From: CAWDAQ01 sp963800325
Lineage (GTDB): Bacteria; Actinomycetota; Actinomycetes; Actinomycetales; Dermatophilaceae
Direction of reading: 5' to 3'
Length of the DNA: 64,000 bases
NCBI GenBank assembly: GCA_963800325.1
Contig: CAWDAQ010000002.1
Span: forward strand, 496,001-560,000
Made by a program: the position numbers and the translations under genes. Shown piece after piece: positions 24,543-33,237 of the stretch. The notes under the pieces are model-generated. The model was not told the DNA's origin, made no database searches, and was given only the letters and a program-made list of their open reading frames with translations. The first letter of the stretch is position 1, and the number at the start of each line of letters is the position of its first letter.

Positions 24543-26063
24543 TCAGCCGAGGTAGCGCCGCCAAGGGCCCGTGATGGCGAACACGTGGCCGGGCTCCTGG
24601 ACGTTGCCGAACAGGACCTGCCCGTCCGGGGAGAAGCACGGACCGGTCATCTCGCTGTAGACGTCGCGTCCGGCGTCGTTCTGCTCGGCGACGACGAGGT
24701 TGCGGGCGATCGCCTGCGCGCCGTGCTCGCGCGACCAGCTGAGCAGGTGGTTGGCCGTGTTGCCGTCCTCGCTGAGGACGAGGCTGCCGTACGGCGAGAC
24801 GTGGCAGCCGTCCGGGCCGTCGAAGCCGAGGTCGAGGGTCGGACCGAGGTCGGTGAGCGGGTCGACGTCGTCGCGGTGCAGCAGGGCGTTGTACGGGAAG
24901 TACGCCACGAGGGTGAGGGTCTGCTCGTCGTAGGCGTAGTACCAGAGCTGTCCGTCGTGCGGGGTCGCGTCGGCGGGCAGGTCGCCCTCGGCGAACGCGA
25001 AGCTCGCGACGAAGTACATCCCGCGCTCGTCGCCCCAGGCGCCCTCGAGCTTCTTGCTCCGGGTGACCTCGCCGTCGCCGAGCTGGGAGCGCAGCGAGGT
25101 GTCCCGCGCGTGGCGTTCCGGGACCCGACGCCACGTGGTCCGGAAGGGCCGGCCGATCTGCGCGGCGGTGACGTAGGCGAGGTCGGGCAGCACGCCGCCG
25201 TCCGGGGCGAGCACGGCGAGCGCCTCGAGCGTGCCGTCGTCGGCGCCGAGGTGCTCGGCGATCCGCGGCCGCAGCCGGTACCCGTGCGGGGCGGTCCACC
25301 GGTAGACCAGGCCCGTCGGGTCGCTCGCGTCCTCGGTGAGGTAGACCCGGCGCCGGTTCGGCTCGACGACGACGGCCTCGTGCGGCGCCCGTCCCCACGC
25401 GCGGATCGGCGTCGGGACCTGGTGGTCGGGGCCGGAGGCGAACACCTCGAAGACGAAGCCGTGGTCCTCCTCGAGGGTGGCCGACCCGACCGTGGACCCG
25501 GCGGTGGCCTCGGCCTCCTCGCAGGTGAGCCAGGACCCCCACGGGGTGGGACCGCCGGCGCAGTTGCTCACGGTCCCGGAGAGACCGACCCACTCCGAGC
25601 GGCGGCCGCCGCTGCCGTCGACGTCGATGACGGTGCAGCCGCCGCCGGGGGCCCCGCGGTCGTAGACGGTGCCGTCGACGAACGGCACCGGGAGGTCGGT
25701 GTCGGGCCGGGCCTCGTGGTTCTGGATCAGGCGGTAGCCGTGCCGCCCCCGTACCGCGAGGGTGCCGTCCGGGCGCTCCGGGGAGGTGCCGACGACCTTC
25801 CCGGTGCCGTCGTGGACGTCGGTCTCGCCGGCGACCGCGACGACCCGGTAGGAGAAGCCGGCCGGGAGGGCGAGCTTGTCACCCGGGGAGGACTGCAGCG
25901 GCGGGAACAGGCGGGGGCGGGAGCGGCGGTGGTGCTCGTCGTGGCCGTGGCCGCGGTCCTCGCGCTCGGACGCGGCTGCGGGCACGCCGACGCCGGCGCC
26001 GACGACGAGGCCGGCGCCGGAGACGGCCGAGGTGGACATGAGCTGGCGACGGGACAGGGGCAT
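24543..26063 (-). CDS. PhoX-family (DUF839) phosphatase, Tat-exported
   Basis: A 506-residue extracytoplasmic enzyme of the PhoX family (Ca/Fe-dependent alkaline phosphatases). The N-terminus 'PLSRRQLMSTSAVSGAG' has a twin-arginine signal, followed by a His-rich stretch. Family blocks include 'LIQNHEARPDTD', 'NCAGGPTPWGSWLTCEE', 'DHGFVFEV', 'DGPDGCHVSPYGSLVLSED' and 'EMTGPCFSPDGQVLFGNVQ'. ATG 26063 is chosen because GGAGG lies 8 nt before it; the ATG at 26078 contains that ribosome binding site. It probably releases phosphate from organic esters, possibly under phosphate limitation; no Pho box was recognised. Confidence 0.87.
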   Translation of the reverse strand: MPLSRRQLMSTSAVSGAGLVVGAGVGVPAAASEREDRGHGHDEHHRRSRPRLFPPLQSSPGDKLALPAGFSYRVVAVAGETDVHDGTGKVVGTSPERPDGTLAVRGRHGYRLIQNHEARPDTDLPVPFVDGTVYDRGAPGGGCTVIDVDGSGGRRSEWVGLSGTVSNCAGGPTPWGSWLTCEEAEATAGSTVGSATLEEDHGFVFEVFASGPDHQVPTPIRAWGRAPHEAVVVEPNRRRVYLTEDASDPTGLVYRWTAPHGYRLRPRIAEHLGADDGTLEALAVLAPDGGVLPDLAYVTAAQIGRPFRTTWRRVPERHARDTSLRSQLGDGEVTRSKKLEGAWGDERGMYFVASFAFAEGDLPADATPHDGQLWYYAYDEQTLTLVAYFPYNALLHRDDVDPLTDLGPTLDLGFDGPDGCHVSPYGSLVLSEDGNTANHLLSWSREHGAQAIARNLVVAEQNDAGRDVYSEMTGPCFSPDGQVLFGNVQEPGHVFAITGPWRRYLG

Positions 26064-26169
26064 GCTGGGAACCTCCATCGGGGGCGACGTCGAACGTCAC
26101 CAGCCAAGCCAGCGCGGGTGAACTGCCGGTGTCCGGTGGCGGACGACCCGGCGTCCGTCCGGCGTCCGG

Positions 26170-26604
26170 TCAGGAGGTCGACGTCGGGCTGGACGTCCCG
26201 CTCGTCGTCGCGCCGGTGGCCTCCCGGCACGCCGAGGTGCTCGCGCGCAGCGCCTCCTGGGCGTCGCGCATCTGCTGGACGACGTCGCTGAGCTTGGAGG
26301 CGTCGAGGTCCCGAACCGCCCCCACGGCGTCGTTGACGAGGCCGAGCAGCCTCTGCGAGTCGTCGGCGACCTGGAGGCACTCGCCGGGCACGGTGATCGT
26401 CGTGTCCGGGCTGGTCTGGGTCGTGCTCGTCGACGTCGACGTCGTCGTGCTCGACGCGCCACCGGCCGCCGCGCCGCCCCCGCCGCCGGTCTGCGTCGCC
26501 CAGATCACCGCCCCCCCGAGGACGACACCGATGAGGAACGTCAGCGCGGGGACGATCCAGAACCTGCTGCCGCCCCGGGACGCCGTCTGCTCGTTCTCCG
26601 CCAT
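26170..26604 (-). CDS. Single-pass membrane protein with Thr/Ser-rich linkers (unknown)
   Basis: A 144-residue protein that I do not recognise. A transmembrane helix at about residues 18-38 ('FWIVPALTFLIGVVLGGAVIW') is followed by a Gly/Ala/Ser/Thr-rich linker, a helical domain with two Cys ('GECLQVADDSQ', 'TSACREATG') that could form a disulfide outside the cell, and a second Ser/Thr tail. ATG 26604 has GGAGG 8 nt upstream. It is divergent from the MmpL operon by about 100 bp. Confidence 0.7.
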   Translation of the reverse strand: MAENEQTASRGGSRFWIVPALTFLIGVVLGGAVIWATQTGGGGGAAAGGASSTTTSTSTSTTQTSPDTTITVPGECLQVADDSQRLLGLVNDAVGAVRDLDASKLSDVVQQMRDAQEALRASTSACREATGATTSGTSSPTSTS

Positions 26605-26711
26605 GCAGGCCACCTCCGTTGCCCCGAAACTACCGGTTCACCTGCGGCGCAGCCACCCCGACCCGGCCCGTTTGGGTGGCATCGGGTCCCCGAGTGGGGT
26701 ACAGAGTCCCC

Positions 26712-27326
26712 ATGCGCATCAGACTCTGGAACGCCGACGCCAGGTCCCTGCGGACGTGGGACGGGATCATGGGCTTCTGGGTCGTGTTCTGGCTCGTCGT
26801 CGGGGCGTGGACGGGCTACCAGCTGTGGCAGCTGACCGGTCTGAGCACGAGCACGGTGGAGTCGGGCCGGGCGCTGCGGTCGGCCGGGGAGGCGCTGGTG
26901 AACATGGCCGACCTGCCGGTCATCGGGGACAAGACCGCGGAGGTCGGCCGCAACGTCGTCGAGACCGCGACCGGGATCGTCCGCAGCGGCCAGCAGGCCG
27001 ACCAGAGCATCCGCGCGCTCAGCGTCCTCATCGGGGTCGCCGTCGGCGTGGCCCCGATCGGCCCGGTCCTGCTGTTCTACCTGCCCTCGCGGCGCAGCTT
27101 CGAGCGCGAGGTCGCCCAGATCGGCCGCATCCTCGCCGACGAGGGCCGCAGCCGGGTTCTCGACGCCCACCTGGCCAGCCGCGCGGTCGCCACCCTCGGC
27201 TTCGCCGAGCTGCGGGCCGTGAGCGACGACCCCATGGGGGACCTCGCCGCCGGACGGCACGACGCGCTCGCCCGCGCCGAGCTGGCCCGGCTCGGCCTCC
27301 CCCAGCGCCCGGCAGCCGGACCGTGA
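26712..27326 (+). CDS. Two-helix membrane protein upstream of MmpL (unknown)
   Basis: A 204-residue protein with hydrophobic segments near residues 18-40 ('GIMGFWVVFWLVVGAW') and 108-128 ('VLIGVAVGVAPIGPVLLFYL'), and a periplasmic loop between them. The C-terminal cytoplasmic part is helical and charged. No domain is recognised. ATG 26712 follows TACAGA by exactly 6 nt and lacks a ribosome binding site, another leaderless candidate. It overlaps the MmpL gene by 4 nt (GTGA), so it is probably an accessory protein of that exporter. Confidence 0.72.
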   Translation: MRIRLWNADARSLRTWDGIMGFWVVFWLVVGAWTGYQLWQLTGLSTSTVESGRALRSAGEALVNMADLPVIGDKTAEVGRNVVETATGIVRSGQQADQSIRALSVLIGVAVGVAPIGPVLLFYLPSRRSFEREVAQIGRILADEGRSRVLDAHLASRAVATLGFAELRAVSDDPMGDLAAGRHDALARAELARLGLPQRPAAGP

Positions 27327-29641
27327 CCCGCCTCCGGGACCGCCTGCGTGGGCGCCGCGCCGGCGGACCGGACGAACGCTCCCCACGGGGGCGGCCGGCG
27401 TGGCCGCGGTCACGGGGACGCTGGGCGCGGCGGTACGCCGACCTGACCGTCCGCGGGCGCTGGGTCATCGTCCTGGGCTGGGCCGCGGGCCTGCTCGCCC
27501 TCGTCCTCATGCCCGCGGTGGGCACCGGCGGGGACCAGCTCGCGAGCGTCATCCCGCTCGACAGCCCCGCCCTGAAGGCGGAGGCCCGCTCGGTGCAGGC
27601 GTTCGGGTTCCCGCTCTCGAGCCGCACGGTCGTGGTCCAGCGCGACCCGGACGGGCTGTCGGTGTGGACCCAGGCCGAGTCCGTCCTCGACGCCATCGCC
27701 GTCGACCAGTCCCCGCCGCACCCGCCCCTGCTCGGAGCGCTCCCGCTGACGAACACCGTCCGGCTCGGCCGGGGCGCGGACGAGACGAACACCAGCGTGC
27801 TGACGTACCTGTTCATGAAGCCGGGCAGCAGCTTCGCGAGCCAGCGCGAGTCGGCGCTGGAGTACATCGACGCCAACCTCGACCACCCGACCGACCACGT
27901 CGTCGGGGTCGCCGGGTCCGTGCCGGCCCGGGCCGAACAGGCCGGGATCGTCTCGACCTACCTGCCGCGGTTGGAGCTGCTCACCGTGCTCGCGATCGTC
28001 CTGATCGTCGGCCTGACCTTCCGGTCGGTCGTGGCACCGCTCATCGCGCTCGCCGCGTCCGCGGTCGCGTTCCTCGTCACGATCCACCTCTCGGCGGTCA
28101 TCGGCGGGGCGCTCGGGGTGTCCACGCCCGCCGAGCTCGAGCCGCTGCTCGTCGCGCTCCTGCTCGGCGTCGTCACCGACTACACGATCTTCTACCTCAC
28201 CGCACTGCAGACCCGGGTACGGCAGTCCGGGGACTGGCGCGAGGCGGTCCGGGCGGCCGTGGCGTCCTACTCCCCCATCATCCTCGTCGCGGGCATCACC
28301 GTCGCGGCGGGCACGGCGTCGCTGCTCGCGGCCACGTCCGAGTTCTTCCGCGGGCTCGGCCCGGCCATGGCCCTCGCCGTCGTCGTCGGGCTCGCCGTCT
28401 CGGTGACGCTCGTGCCGGCGCTGCTCGCGATCCTCGGCCCCTGGGCGTTCTGGCCCCGGCCCCGCCGGAGCCTCCCCCAGACCAGGGTCGGCGGGGCCGA
28501 CGACGCGGGCGGACCCCGGGGACGGGTCCTCGCGCTGCTCACGCGGCGCTGGGTGGCCGCCCCGGTGCTGCTGCTGTGCGTCGGGGGGCTGGTCACCGCC
28601 TCCCTGAGCCTGCGGCACGTGGACCTCGGCGTCGGGTTCACGAGCTCGCTCCCCCGCGACAACCCGGTCGCACAGGCGTCCCGGGCGGCCGCGAAGGCCT
28701 TCTCGCCCGGCATCACGTCGCCGACGACCGTCCTCGTCGAGGGCCACGGGGTCGGCACCGAGGCCGGCGCGCTGGCGCGGTTGCAGCAGCGCGTCGCCGA
28801 CCAGCCGGGCGTCGCGAGCGTCATCGGCCCGGCCCAGAACTTCACCCGGCGCAACCTCGGGGTCGTCATGTCGCGCTCCGGGGACGCGGCCCGCATGCTC
28901 GTCGTGCTCGACACCGACCCGCTCGACGCGACCGCCATCGGCAACGTCGCACGGCTGCGGCAACGGTTGCCCGGCCTCGCGCAGGAGGCTGGCCTCGGCG
29001 ACGCCCGGATCAGCGTCGCCGGGGACTCCGCGCTCGCCGAGGGGCTGGTCTCCTCGACGACCGCGGACCTGGGCCGGATCGCCGTCGCCGCGGTGCTGGT
29101 GAACCTGCTCCTGCTCGTGCTGTTCCTCCGGGCGCTCGTCGCGCCCGTCCTCCTGCTCGCCTCGAGCGTGCTCGCCCTCACCGCGTCGCTCGGGCTGACG
29201 GTGACGACGTTCATGGACCTCGGCGGGACCGAGGGCCTGACGTTCTACGTGCCGTTCGCGGCGGCCGTGCTGCTGGTGTCGCTCGGCTCGGACTACAACA
29301 TCTTCGGAGTCGGCCGGGTGTGGGACGAGGCCGCACGACTGCCGCTGCGGGAGGCGATCCGCACCGCGATGCCCGAGTCGACGCGGGCGATCAGCACCGC
29401 CGGGCTGACCCTCGCCGTGAGCTTCGGCATGCTCGCGATCATCCCGCTGACCCCGTTCCGGGAGATCGCCTTCGCGATGGCGGTCGGGATCGCGCTCGAC
29501 GTCCTCGTCGTCCGGTCCGTGCTCGTGCCCTGCCTGCTCACCCTCGCCGGCGCGGCGAGCGGGTGGCCGGGACCGCACCTGCGGGCCGAGCTGGCCGGGT
29601 CCCGGCCCGGGACCGGACAGGCGCAGGCCCCGCCCGCCTGA
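27323..29641 (+). CDS. MMPL-family RND transporter
   Basis: A 772-residue exporter with the duplicated RND layout. TM1 is followed by an extracytoplasmic loop. TM2-6 include the motif 'LLLGVVTDYTIFYLTAL' with the proton-relay Asp-Tyr; the second half repeats TM7, a loop, then TM8-12 with 'VSLGSDYNIFGVGRVW'. MmpL-type proteins export lipids or other hydrophobic molecules to the envelope. GTG 27323 is coupled to the preceding gene. No MmpS partner is visible; the upstream two-helix protein may serve instead (inference). Confidence 0.88.
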   Translation: MTRLRDRLRGRRAGGPDERSPRGRPAWPRSRGRWARRYADLTVRGRWVIVLGWAAGLLALVLMPAVGTGGDQLASVIPLDSPALKAEARSVQAFGFPLSSRTVVVQRDPDGLSVWTQAESVLDAIAVDQSPPHPPLLGALPLTNTVRLGRGADETNTSVLTYLFMKPGSSFASQRESALEYIDANLDHPTDHVVGVAGSVPARAEQAGIVSTYLPRLELLTVLAIVLIVGLTFRSVVAPLIALAASAVAFLVTIHLSAVIGGALGVSTPAELEPLLVALLLGVVTDYTIFYLTALQTRVRQSGDWREAVRAAVASYSPIILVAGITVAAGTASLLAATSEFFRGLGPAMALAVVVGLAVSVTLVPALLAILGPWAFWPRPRRSLPQTRVGGADDAGGPRGRVLALLTRRWVAAPVLLLCVGGLVTASLSLRHVDLGVGFTSSLPRDNPVAQASRAAAKAFSPGITSPTTVLVEGHGVGTEAGALARLQQRVADQPGVASVIGPAQNFTRRNLGVVMSRSGDAARMLVVLDTDPLDATAIGNVARLRQRLPGLAQEAGLGDARISVAGDSALAEGLVSSTTADLGRIAVAAVLVNLLLLVLFLRALVAPVLLLASSVLALTASLGLTVTTFMDLGGTEGLTFYVPFAAAVLLVSLGSDYNIFGVGRVWDEAARLPLREAIRTAMPESTRAISTAGLTLAVSFGMLAIIPLTPFREIAFAMAVGIALDVLVVRSVLVPCLLTLAGAASGWPGPHLRAELAGSRPGTGQAQAPPA

Positions 29642-29656
29642 GCGGCGGACGGGGCC
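29626..29656 (+). terminator. Hairpin at the end of the MmpL gene
   Basis: Arms 29626-29638 and 29644-29656 pair over 13 bp with one mismatch around a 5-nt loop that includes the MmpL stop codon. It lies between convergent genes ending at 29641 and 29679, so it can serve both. There is no U-run. Confidence 0.55.
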
Positions 29657-29678
29657 CGCGGGCGACCTCGGCGGGTGG

Positions 29679-31589
29679 TCAGCGCCGGTGCGCCGGCTCG
29701 ACCTCCCGCCCCGAGACGCGGGTGACGCGGCCGTCGGCGACCGCCTCGCGCAGGGCCTCCCGGAACCTGCCCGGCCCCCAGCGCCGGGCCCCGAGCGCCC
29801 GGGCGAGGGCGTCGGTGCGGACCCGCCCGTGGTTCTCGACCGCCGCGACGATCGCCTCGACCTCGCGGTCGAGGTCCTCCTCGGCCCGGTCGGCGTGGGT
29901 GGCCGTGAGCATCCACGGGGCGTACATCGCCCTGCCCGGGCCGGGACGGAACCGGGTCCGGCTCGCCTCGGCGCGCCGGCGCTCGCCCCGGGCGGCGATC
30001 CGGTCGCGGGCCGCGCGCCGAGGGTCGTCCCCGGACGAACCGGACGAACCAGCCGAACCGCCGGAGCCCGCGGGGACCGGCTCACGCTCGGGCCCGTCGT
30101 GCTCCTCGCGGCCCTCGCCGGACCCGTCCTGCTGCTCCTCCTCGGCCTCGGCGCTCGTCAGCGGCTGGGCGAGGTCCTCGAGGTTGGCCTGCTCGGCCTT
30201 GACCCCGAGGAAGATCTCGGCGATCCCGCCGAGGGCCATGACACCGGCCCCGATGTAGAACGCGAGCGCGACCGCGCCCGCGTTGCCCGAGTTGATGAGC
30301 GACCCGAACAGCAGGGGGCCGCTGATCCCACCGACCGCGGTCCCGACGGCGTAGAAGAACGCGATCGCCAGGGCCCGGGTCTCCATCGGGAAGACCTCGC
30401 TCACGGTCAGGTAGGCCGCGCTCGCCCCGGAGGAGGCGAGGAAGAAGCACACGAGCAGGAGCGCCATGAACAGCCACGTCCCGCCGACGTCGCCGACGAG
30501 GACGAGACCGAGCAGCACGGCGACCGCCGCCGAGCCGATGTAGGTCATCGAGATCATCGGCTTGCGCCCGACGGTGTCGAACAGCCGCCCGAGGGTGACC
30601 GGACCGAGGAAGTTCGACAGCGCCCAGACGGCGATGAAGAACGGGACGAGGCCGGAGGCGACGTCGTAGAAGCCGTTGAGCAGGGTGCCGAGGTTGAACG
30701 TCACACCGTTGTAGATGAACGCCTGCCCGACGAACAGGGCGAGTCCGAGGAACGCCCGGCGCGGGTACATGGTGAACGCGACCTTGGCGATCTCCCGGAA
30801 CGGGATCGACTCGCGCTGCCGCACGGTGAGCTCGTCCTCGGGCTCGGGCAGCTCCTCCTGGACGTCGTCCTCGACCTCGTCCTCGATGGAGGAGACGATC
30901 CGTTCGGCCTCCTCCTCCTGTCCGTGGATGAACAGCCAGCGCGGGCTCTCGGGGACGTTGCGCCGGACGAGGAGCACGAGCAGGCCGAGGATGGCGCCGA
31001 GGCCGAAGGCGAACCGCCAGCCGATGTCGGACGCGAAGATGCTGGTGTCGAGCAGGAGCAGCGCGAGCAGGCCGCCACCGGCCGAGCCGATCCAGTACGA
31101 GCCGTTGATCGCGAGGTCGGTGCGGCCCCGGACCCGGGCCGGGATGAGCTCGTCGATCGCGGAGTTGATGGCCGCGTACTCCCCTCCGATGCCGGCTCCG
31201 GTGAAGAACCTCGCGAGGTAGAAGTACCAGGGTGCGAACGCGAACGCGGTCGCGACGGTCGCGATGATGTACACCGCCAGCGTGAGCATGAAGAGCCGCT
31301 TGCGGCCCCACCGATCGGTCAGCTGGCCGAAGAACAGGGCGCCCAGACAGGCGCCCACGATGTAGATGCTGGCCGCCAGCCCGATCTGGCCGGCTGAGAT
31401 GTCGATCCCGGACCCGGACTCGGTCAGCCGGGCGGCGACGCTGCCGACCATGGTGACCTCGAGCCCGTCGAGGATCCACACGCTGCCGAGGCCGACGACG
31501 ATCTTCCAGTGGAACCGTGACCACGGGAGCCTGTCGAGCCGGGAGGGGACCTTGGTCGTGATGGTCCCCGTCTGGACGTCGTCGTCCAT
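29679..31589 (-). CDS. MFS transporter with C-terminal winged-helix-like domain
   Basis: A 636-residue protein. The first about 470 residues are a 12-TM major facilitator with sugar-porter-like signatures: 'LTDRWGRKRLF' between TM2 and TM3, 'GRLFDTVGRKPMI' in the second half, and an acidic loop after TM6. After a disordered Glu/Ser/Gly/Arg-rich linker of about 90 residues comes a terminal about 65 residues predicted as a winged helix: helix 'EAIVAAVENHG', helix 'RTDALARALGA', and 'FREALREAVADGRVTRVSG'. This is not normal for MFS. The ATG has GAGGAGGAAGA upstream. Substrate unknown. Confidence 0.82.
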   Translation of the reverse strand: MDDDVQTGTITTKVPSRLDRLPWSRFHWKIVVGLGSVWILDGLEVTMVGSVAARLTESGSGIDISAGQIGLAASIYIVGACLGALFFGQLTDRWGRKRLFMLTLAVYIIATVATAFAFAPWYFYLARFFTGAGIGGEYAAINSAIDELIPARVRGRTDLAINGSYWIGSAGGGLLALLLLDTSIFASDIGWRFAFGLGAILGLLVLLVRRNVPESPRWLFIHGQEEEAERIVSSIEDEVEDDVQEELPEPEDELTVRQRESIPFREIAKVAFTMYPRRAFLGLALFVGQAFIYNGVTFNLGTLLNGFYDVASGLVPFFIAVWALSNFLGPVTLGRLFDTVGRKPMISMTYIGSAAVAVLLGLVLVGDVGGTWLFMALLLVCFFLASSGASAAYLTVSEVFPMETRALAIAFFYAVGTAVGGISGPLLFGSLINSGNAGAVALAFYIGAGVMALGGIAEIFLGVKAEQANLEDLAQPLTSAEAEEEQQDGSGEGREEHDGPEREPVPAGSGGSAGSSGSSGDDPRRAARDRIAARGERRRAEASRTRFRPGPGRAMYAPWMLTATHADRAEEDLDREVEAIVAAVENHGRVRTDALARALGARRWGPGRFREALREAVADGRVTRVSGREVEPAHRR

Positions 31590-31655
31590 TCTTCCTCCTC
31601 CGTTGCGCGGGTGCTGGACCCGCGTCGTTCCGGCCGGGTCCTCCCCGGCCGCCCG

Positions 31656-31910
31656 TCACCGTCCTTGCCGACCACCTCGGCGGAGCCGGTGCCACAGGCG
31701 CAGGGGGAACATGCCGATGAGCGGGGCCCGCTCACCGAGGTTCTCCCCCGGCCTGGTCTGGAACGCCCTGGCGTAGCGGCTGGCCTCCGCCGCCGTGGCG
31801 TACTCCTTGCTGTGCCGGGTGCCGCAGTCGCGCGTGCACTCCCACACGAGCGATCTACCCTCGGCCCGGAACGCGAAACGGTGACCGAGCACCCGGCACT
31901 GCCAGCTCAT
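31656..31910 (-). CDS. Small zinc-ribbon-like protein (unknown)
   Basis: An 84-residue basic protein. 'CRVLGHRF' and 'WECTRDCGTRHS' provide a Cys, a His and two further Cys in a spacing resembling a small zinc ribbon. The remainder is an Arg-rich helix. Start ATG 31910 has a weak upstream purine region. Function unknown. Confidence 0.55.
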   Translation of the reverse strand: MSWQCRVLGHRFAFRAEGRSLVWECTRDCGTRHSKEYATAAEASRYARAFQTRPGENLGERAPLIGMFPLRLWHRLRRGGRQGR

Positions 31911-31980
31911 CGCCGCCCCCCGGCGCGGCCGGGCCGGGCCGCAGCGGACCCGGCCCGGCCGCGCCGGACGACGGCCGCCG

Positions 31981-32991
31981 TCACCGTGCCGCCCGGCGCG
32001 CGAGCAGGGCCGCGGCGGCGAGCAGCCCCGCGGCGCCGGCCCCGACGAGCCCGTGGTGCTGGCTCGCGGCGAGCTGGTAGCTGCGGGAGGCGGACTGGTC
32101 GTCGAACCGTCCGTGCGCGCCGTAGTCCTTGCCGCCCTCGCCGTCGGCGGGCTCCCAGAGGTTCGCCGTCTGGTCCTCGGGCTGGCGCTCGCTCGTCTGC
32201 TGGGAGTCGTACCCGGTGCGGGCGAGGTAGCGGTCGAGCAGCCCCGGCGCGAGGGCCTGGCCGACCATGACCCCGACCGTGCTGCCCCCGACCCAGTACG
32301 CCCGGCGGCGCGGGTGCGCCGCGGCGTGGACGATGGCCCGGGCCGCGACCTCCGGCTGGTAGATCGGCGGCACCGGCTGGGGCCGCCGGGGCAGCCGGGA
32401 GAGGACCCAGTCGAACTGCGGCGTGTTGAGCGCCGGCATGACGACCACCGACAGCCCGACGTTGCTGCCCTCGTGCAGCAGCTCCGCGCGCAGCGACTCG
32501 CAGAACCCGACGATCGCGTGCTTGGAGCCGCAGTAGGCGCTCTGCAGTGGGATGCCGCGGTAGCCCAGTGCCGAGCCGACCTGGACGACGGCGCCCCGGT
32601 CGCGCTCGCGCATCCGCTTCAGCGCCGACATCGTGCCGTAGACGAAGCCGAGGTAGTTGACCTCGGTGACGCGCTTGTACTCCTCCGGCGCGATCTCGCT
32701 GAACGGCGCGAACACGGACGTGAACGCGACGTTGACCCACACGTCGATGGGCCCGAGCTCGCGCTCGACGCGGTCGGCCGCCTCCTCGACGGCGGCGTGG
32801 TCTGCGACGTCGAGCGGGAGCACGAGCGCCCGGCCGCCGGCGGCCTCGACGTCCGCCGCCGCACCGGCCAGCCCGGTCTCGCCCCGGGCGATCAGGGCCA
32901 CCCGGTCGCCCTGCTTGGCGAACTCGATCGCCGCGGCCCGGCCGATGCCGGCGCTCGCGCCCGTCACGACGACGGTCCTCGGAGTACTCAT
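31981..32991 (-). CDS. Short-chain dehydrogenase/reductase with C-terminal membrane anchor
   Basis: A 336-residue SDR. The cofactor motif 'TGASAGIGRAAA' and catalytic 'SAYCGSKHAIVGF' (YxxxK) are clear, with Ser in 'VQVGSALGYRG'. After the Rossmann domain, a loop of about 60 polar residues leads to a terminal hydrophobic helix ('LVGAGAAGLLAAAALLA') with basic residues. The enzyme is therefore probably tethered to the inner membrane with its active site in the cytoplasm, as in SDRs acting on lipids. ATG 32991 has GGAGAGG upstream. It is divergent from the GH15 gene. Confidence 0.85.
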   Translation of the reverse strand: MSTPRTVVVTGASAGIGRAAAIEFAKQGDRVALIARGETGLAGAAADVEAAGGRALVLPLDVADHAAVEEAADRVERELGPIDVWVNVAFTSVFAPFSEIAPEEYKRVTEVNYLGFVYGTMSALKRMRERDRGAVVQVGSALGYRGIPLQSAYCGSKHAIVGFCESLRAELLHEGSNVGLSVVVMPALNTPQFDWVLSRLPRRPQPVPPIYQPEVAARAIVHAAAHPRRRAYWVGGSTVGVMVGQALAPGLLDRYLARTGYDSQQTSERQPEDQTANLWEPADGEGGKDYGAHGRFDDQSASRSYQLAASQHHGLVGAGAAGLLAAAALLARRAAR

Positions 32992-33237
32992 CTGTGTCCT
33001 CTCCAGTGGTCGGTCCGGGGGCGCAGGGTCCGACCACGCTCGTGCGTGTCGGGTGCCGACCCTACGGCTCGCCCCGCGTTCGTGCAGGTCCGGGCGGTGC
33101 GACGCGCCGACTCGGCCGCCGGGCCCCGCCCCGGGCTCCCGGACCACCCCGAGTCCTACCCGGTTGTTGCAGCGGTCAACCACGTGGGTATTGACTGGCG
33201 GACGACGACCGCCCCGGCCGAGGAGGAGATGCGAACC

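Noticed and set aside
21564..26291. Open frame of about 1570 codons on the plus strand across serA, the flippase gene and phoX
   Set aside because: Composition is Arg/Gly/Pro-rich without domains; it covers three recognised genes in other frames.
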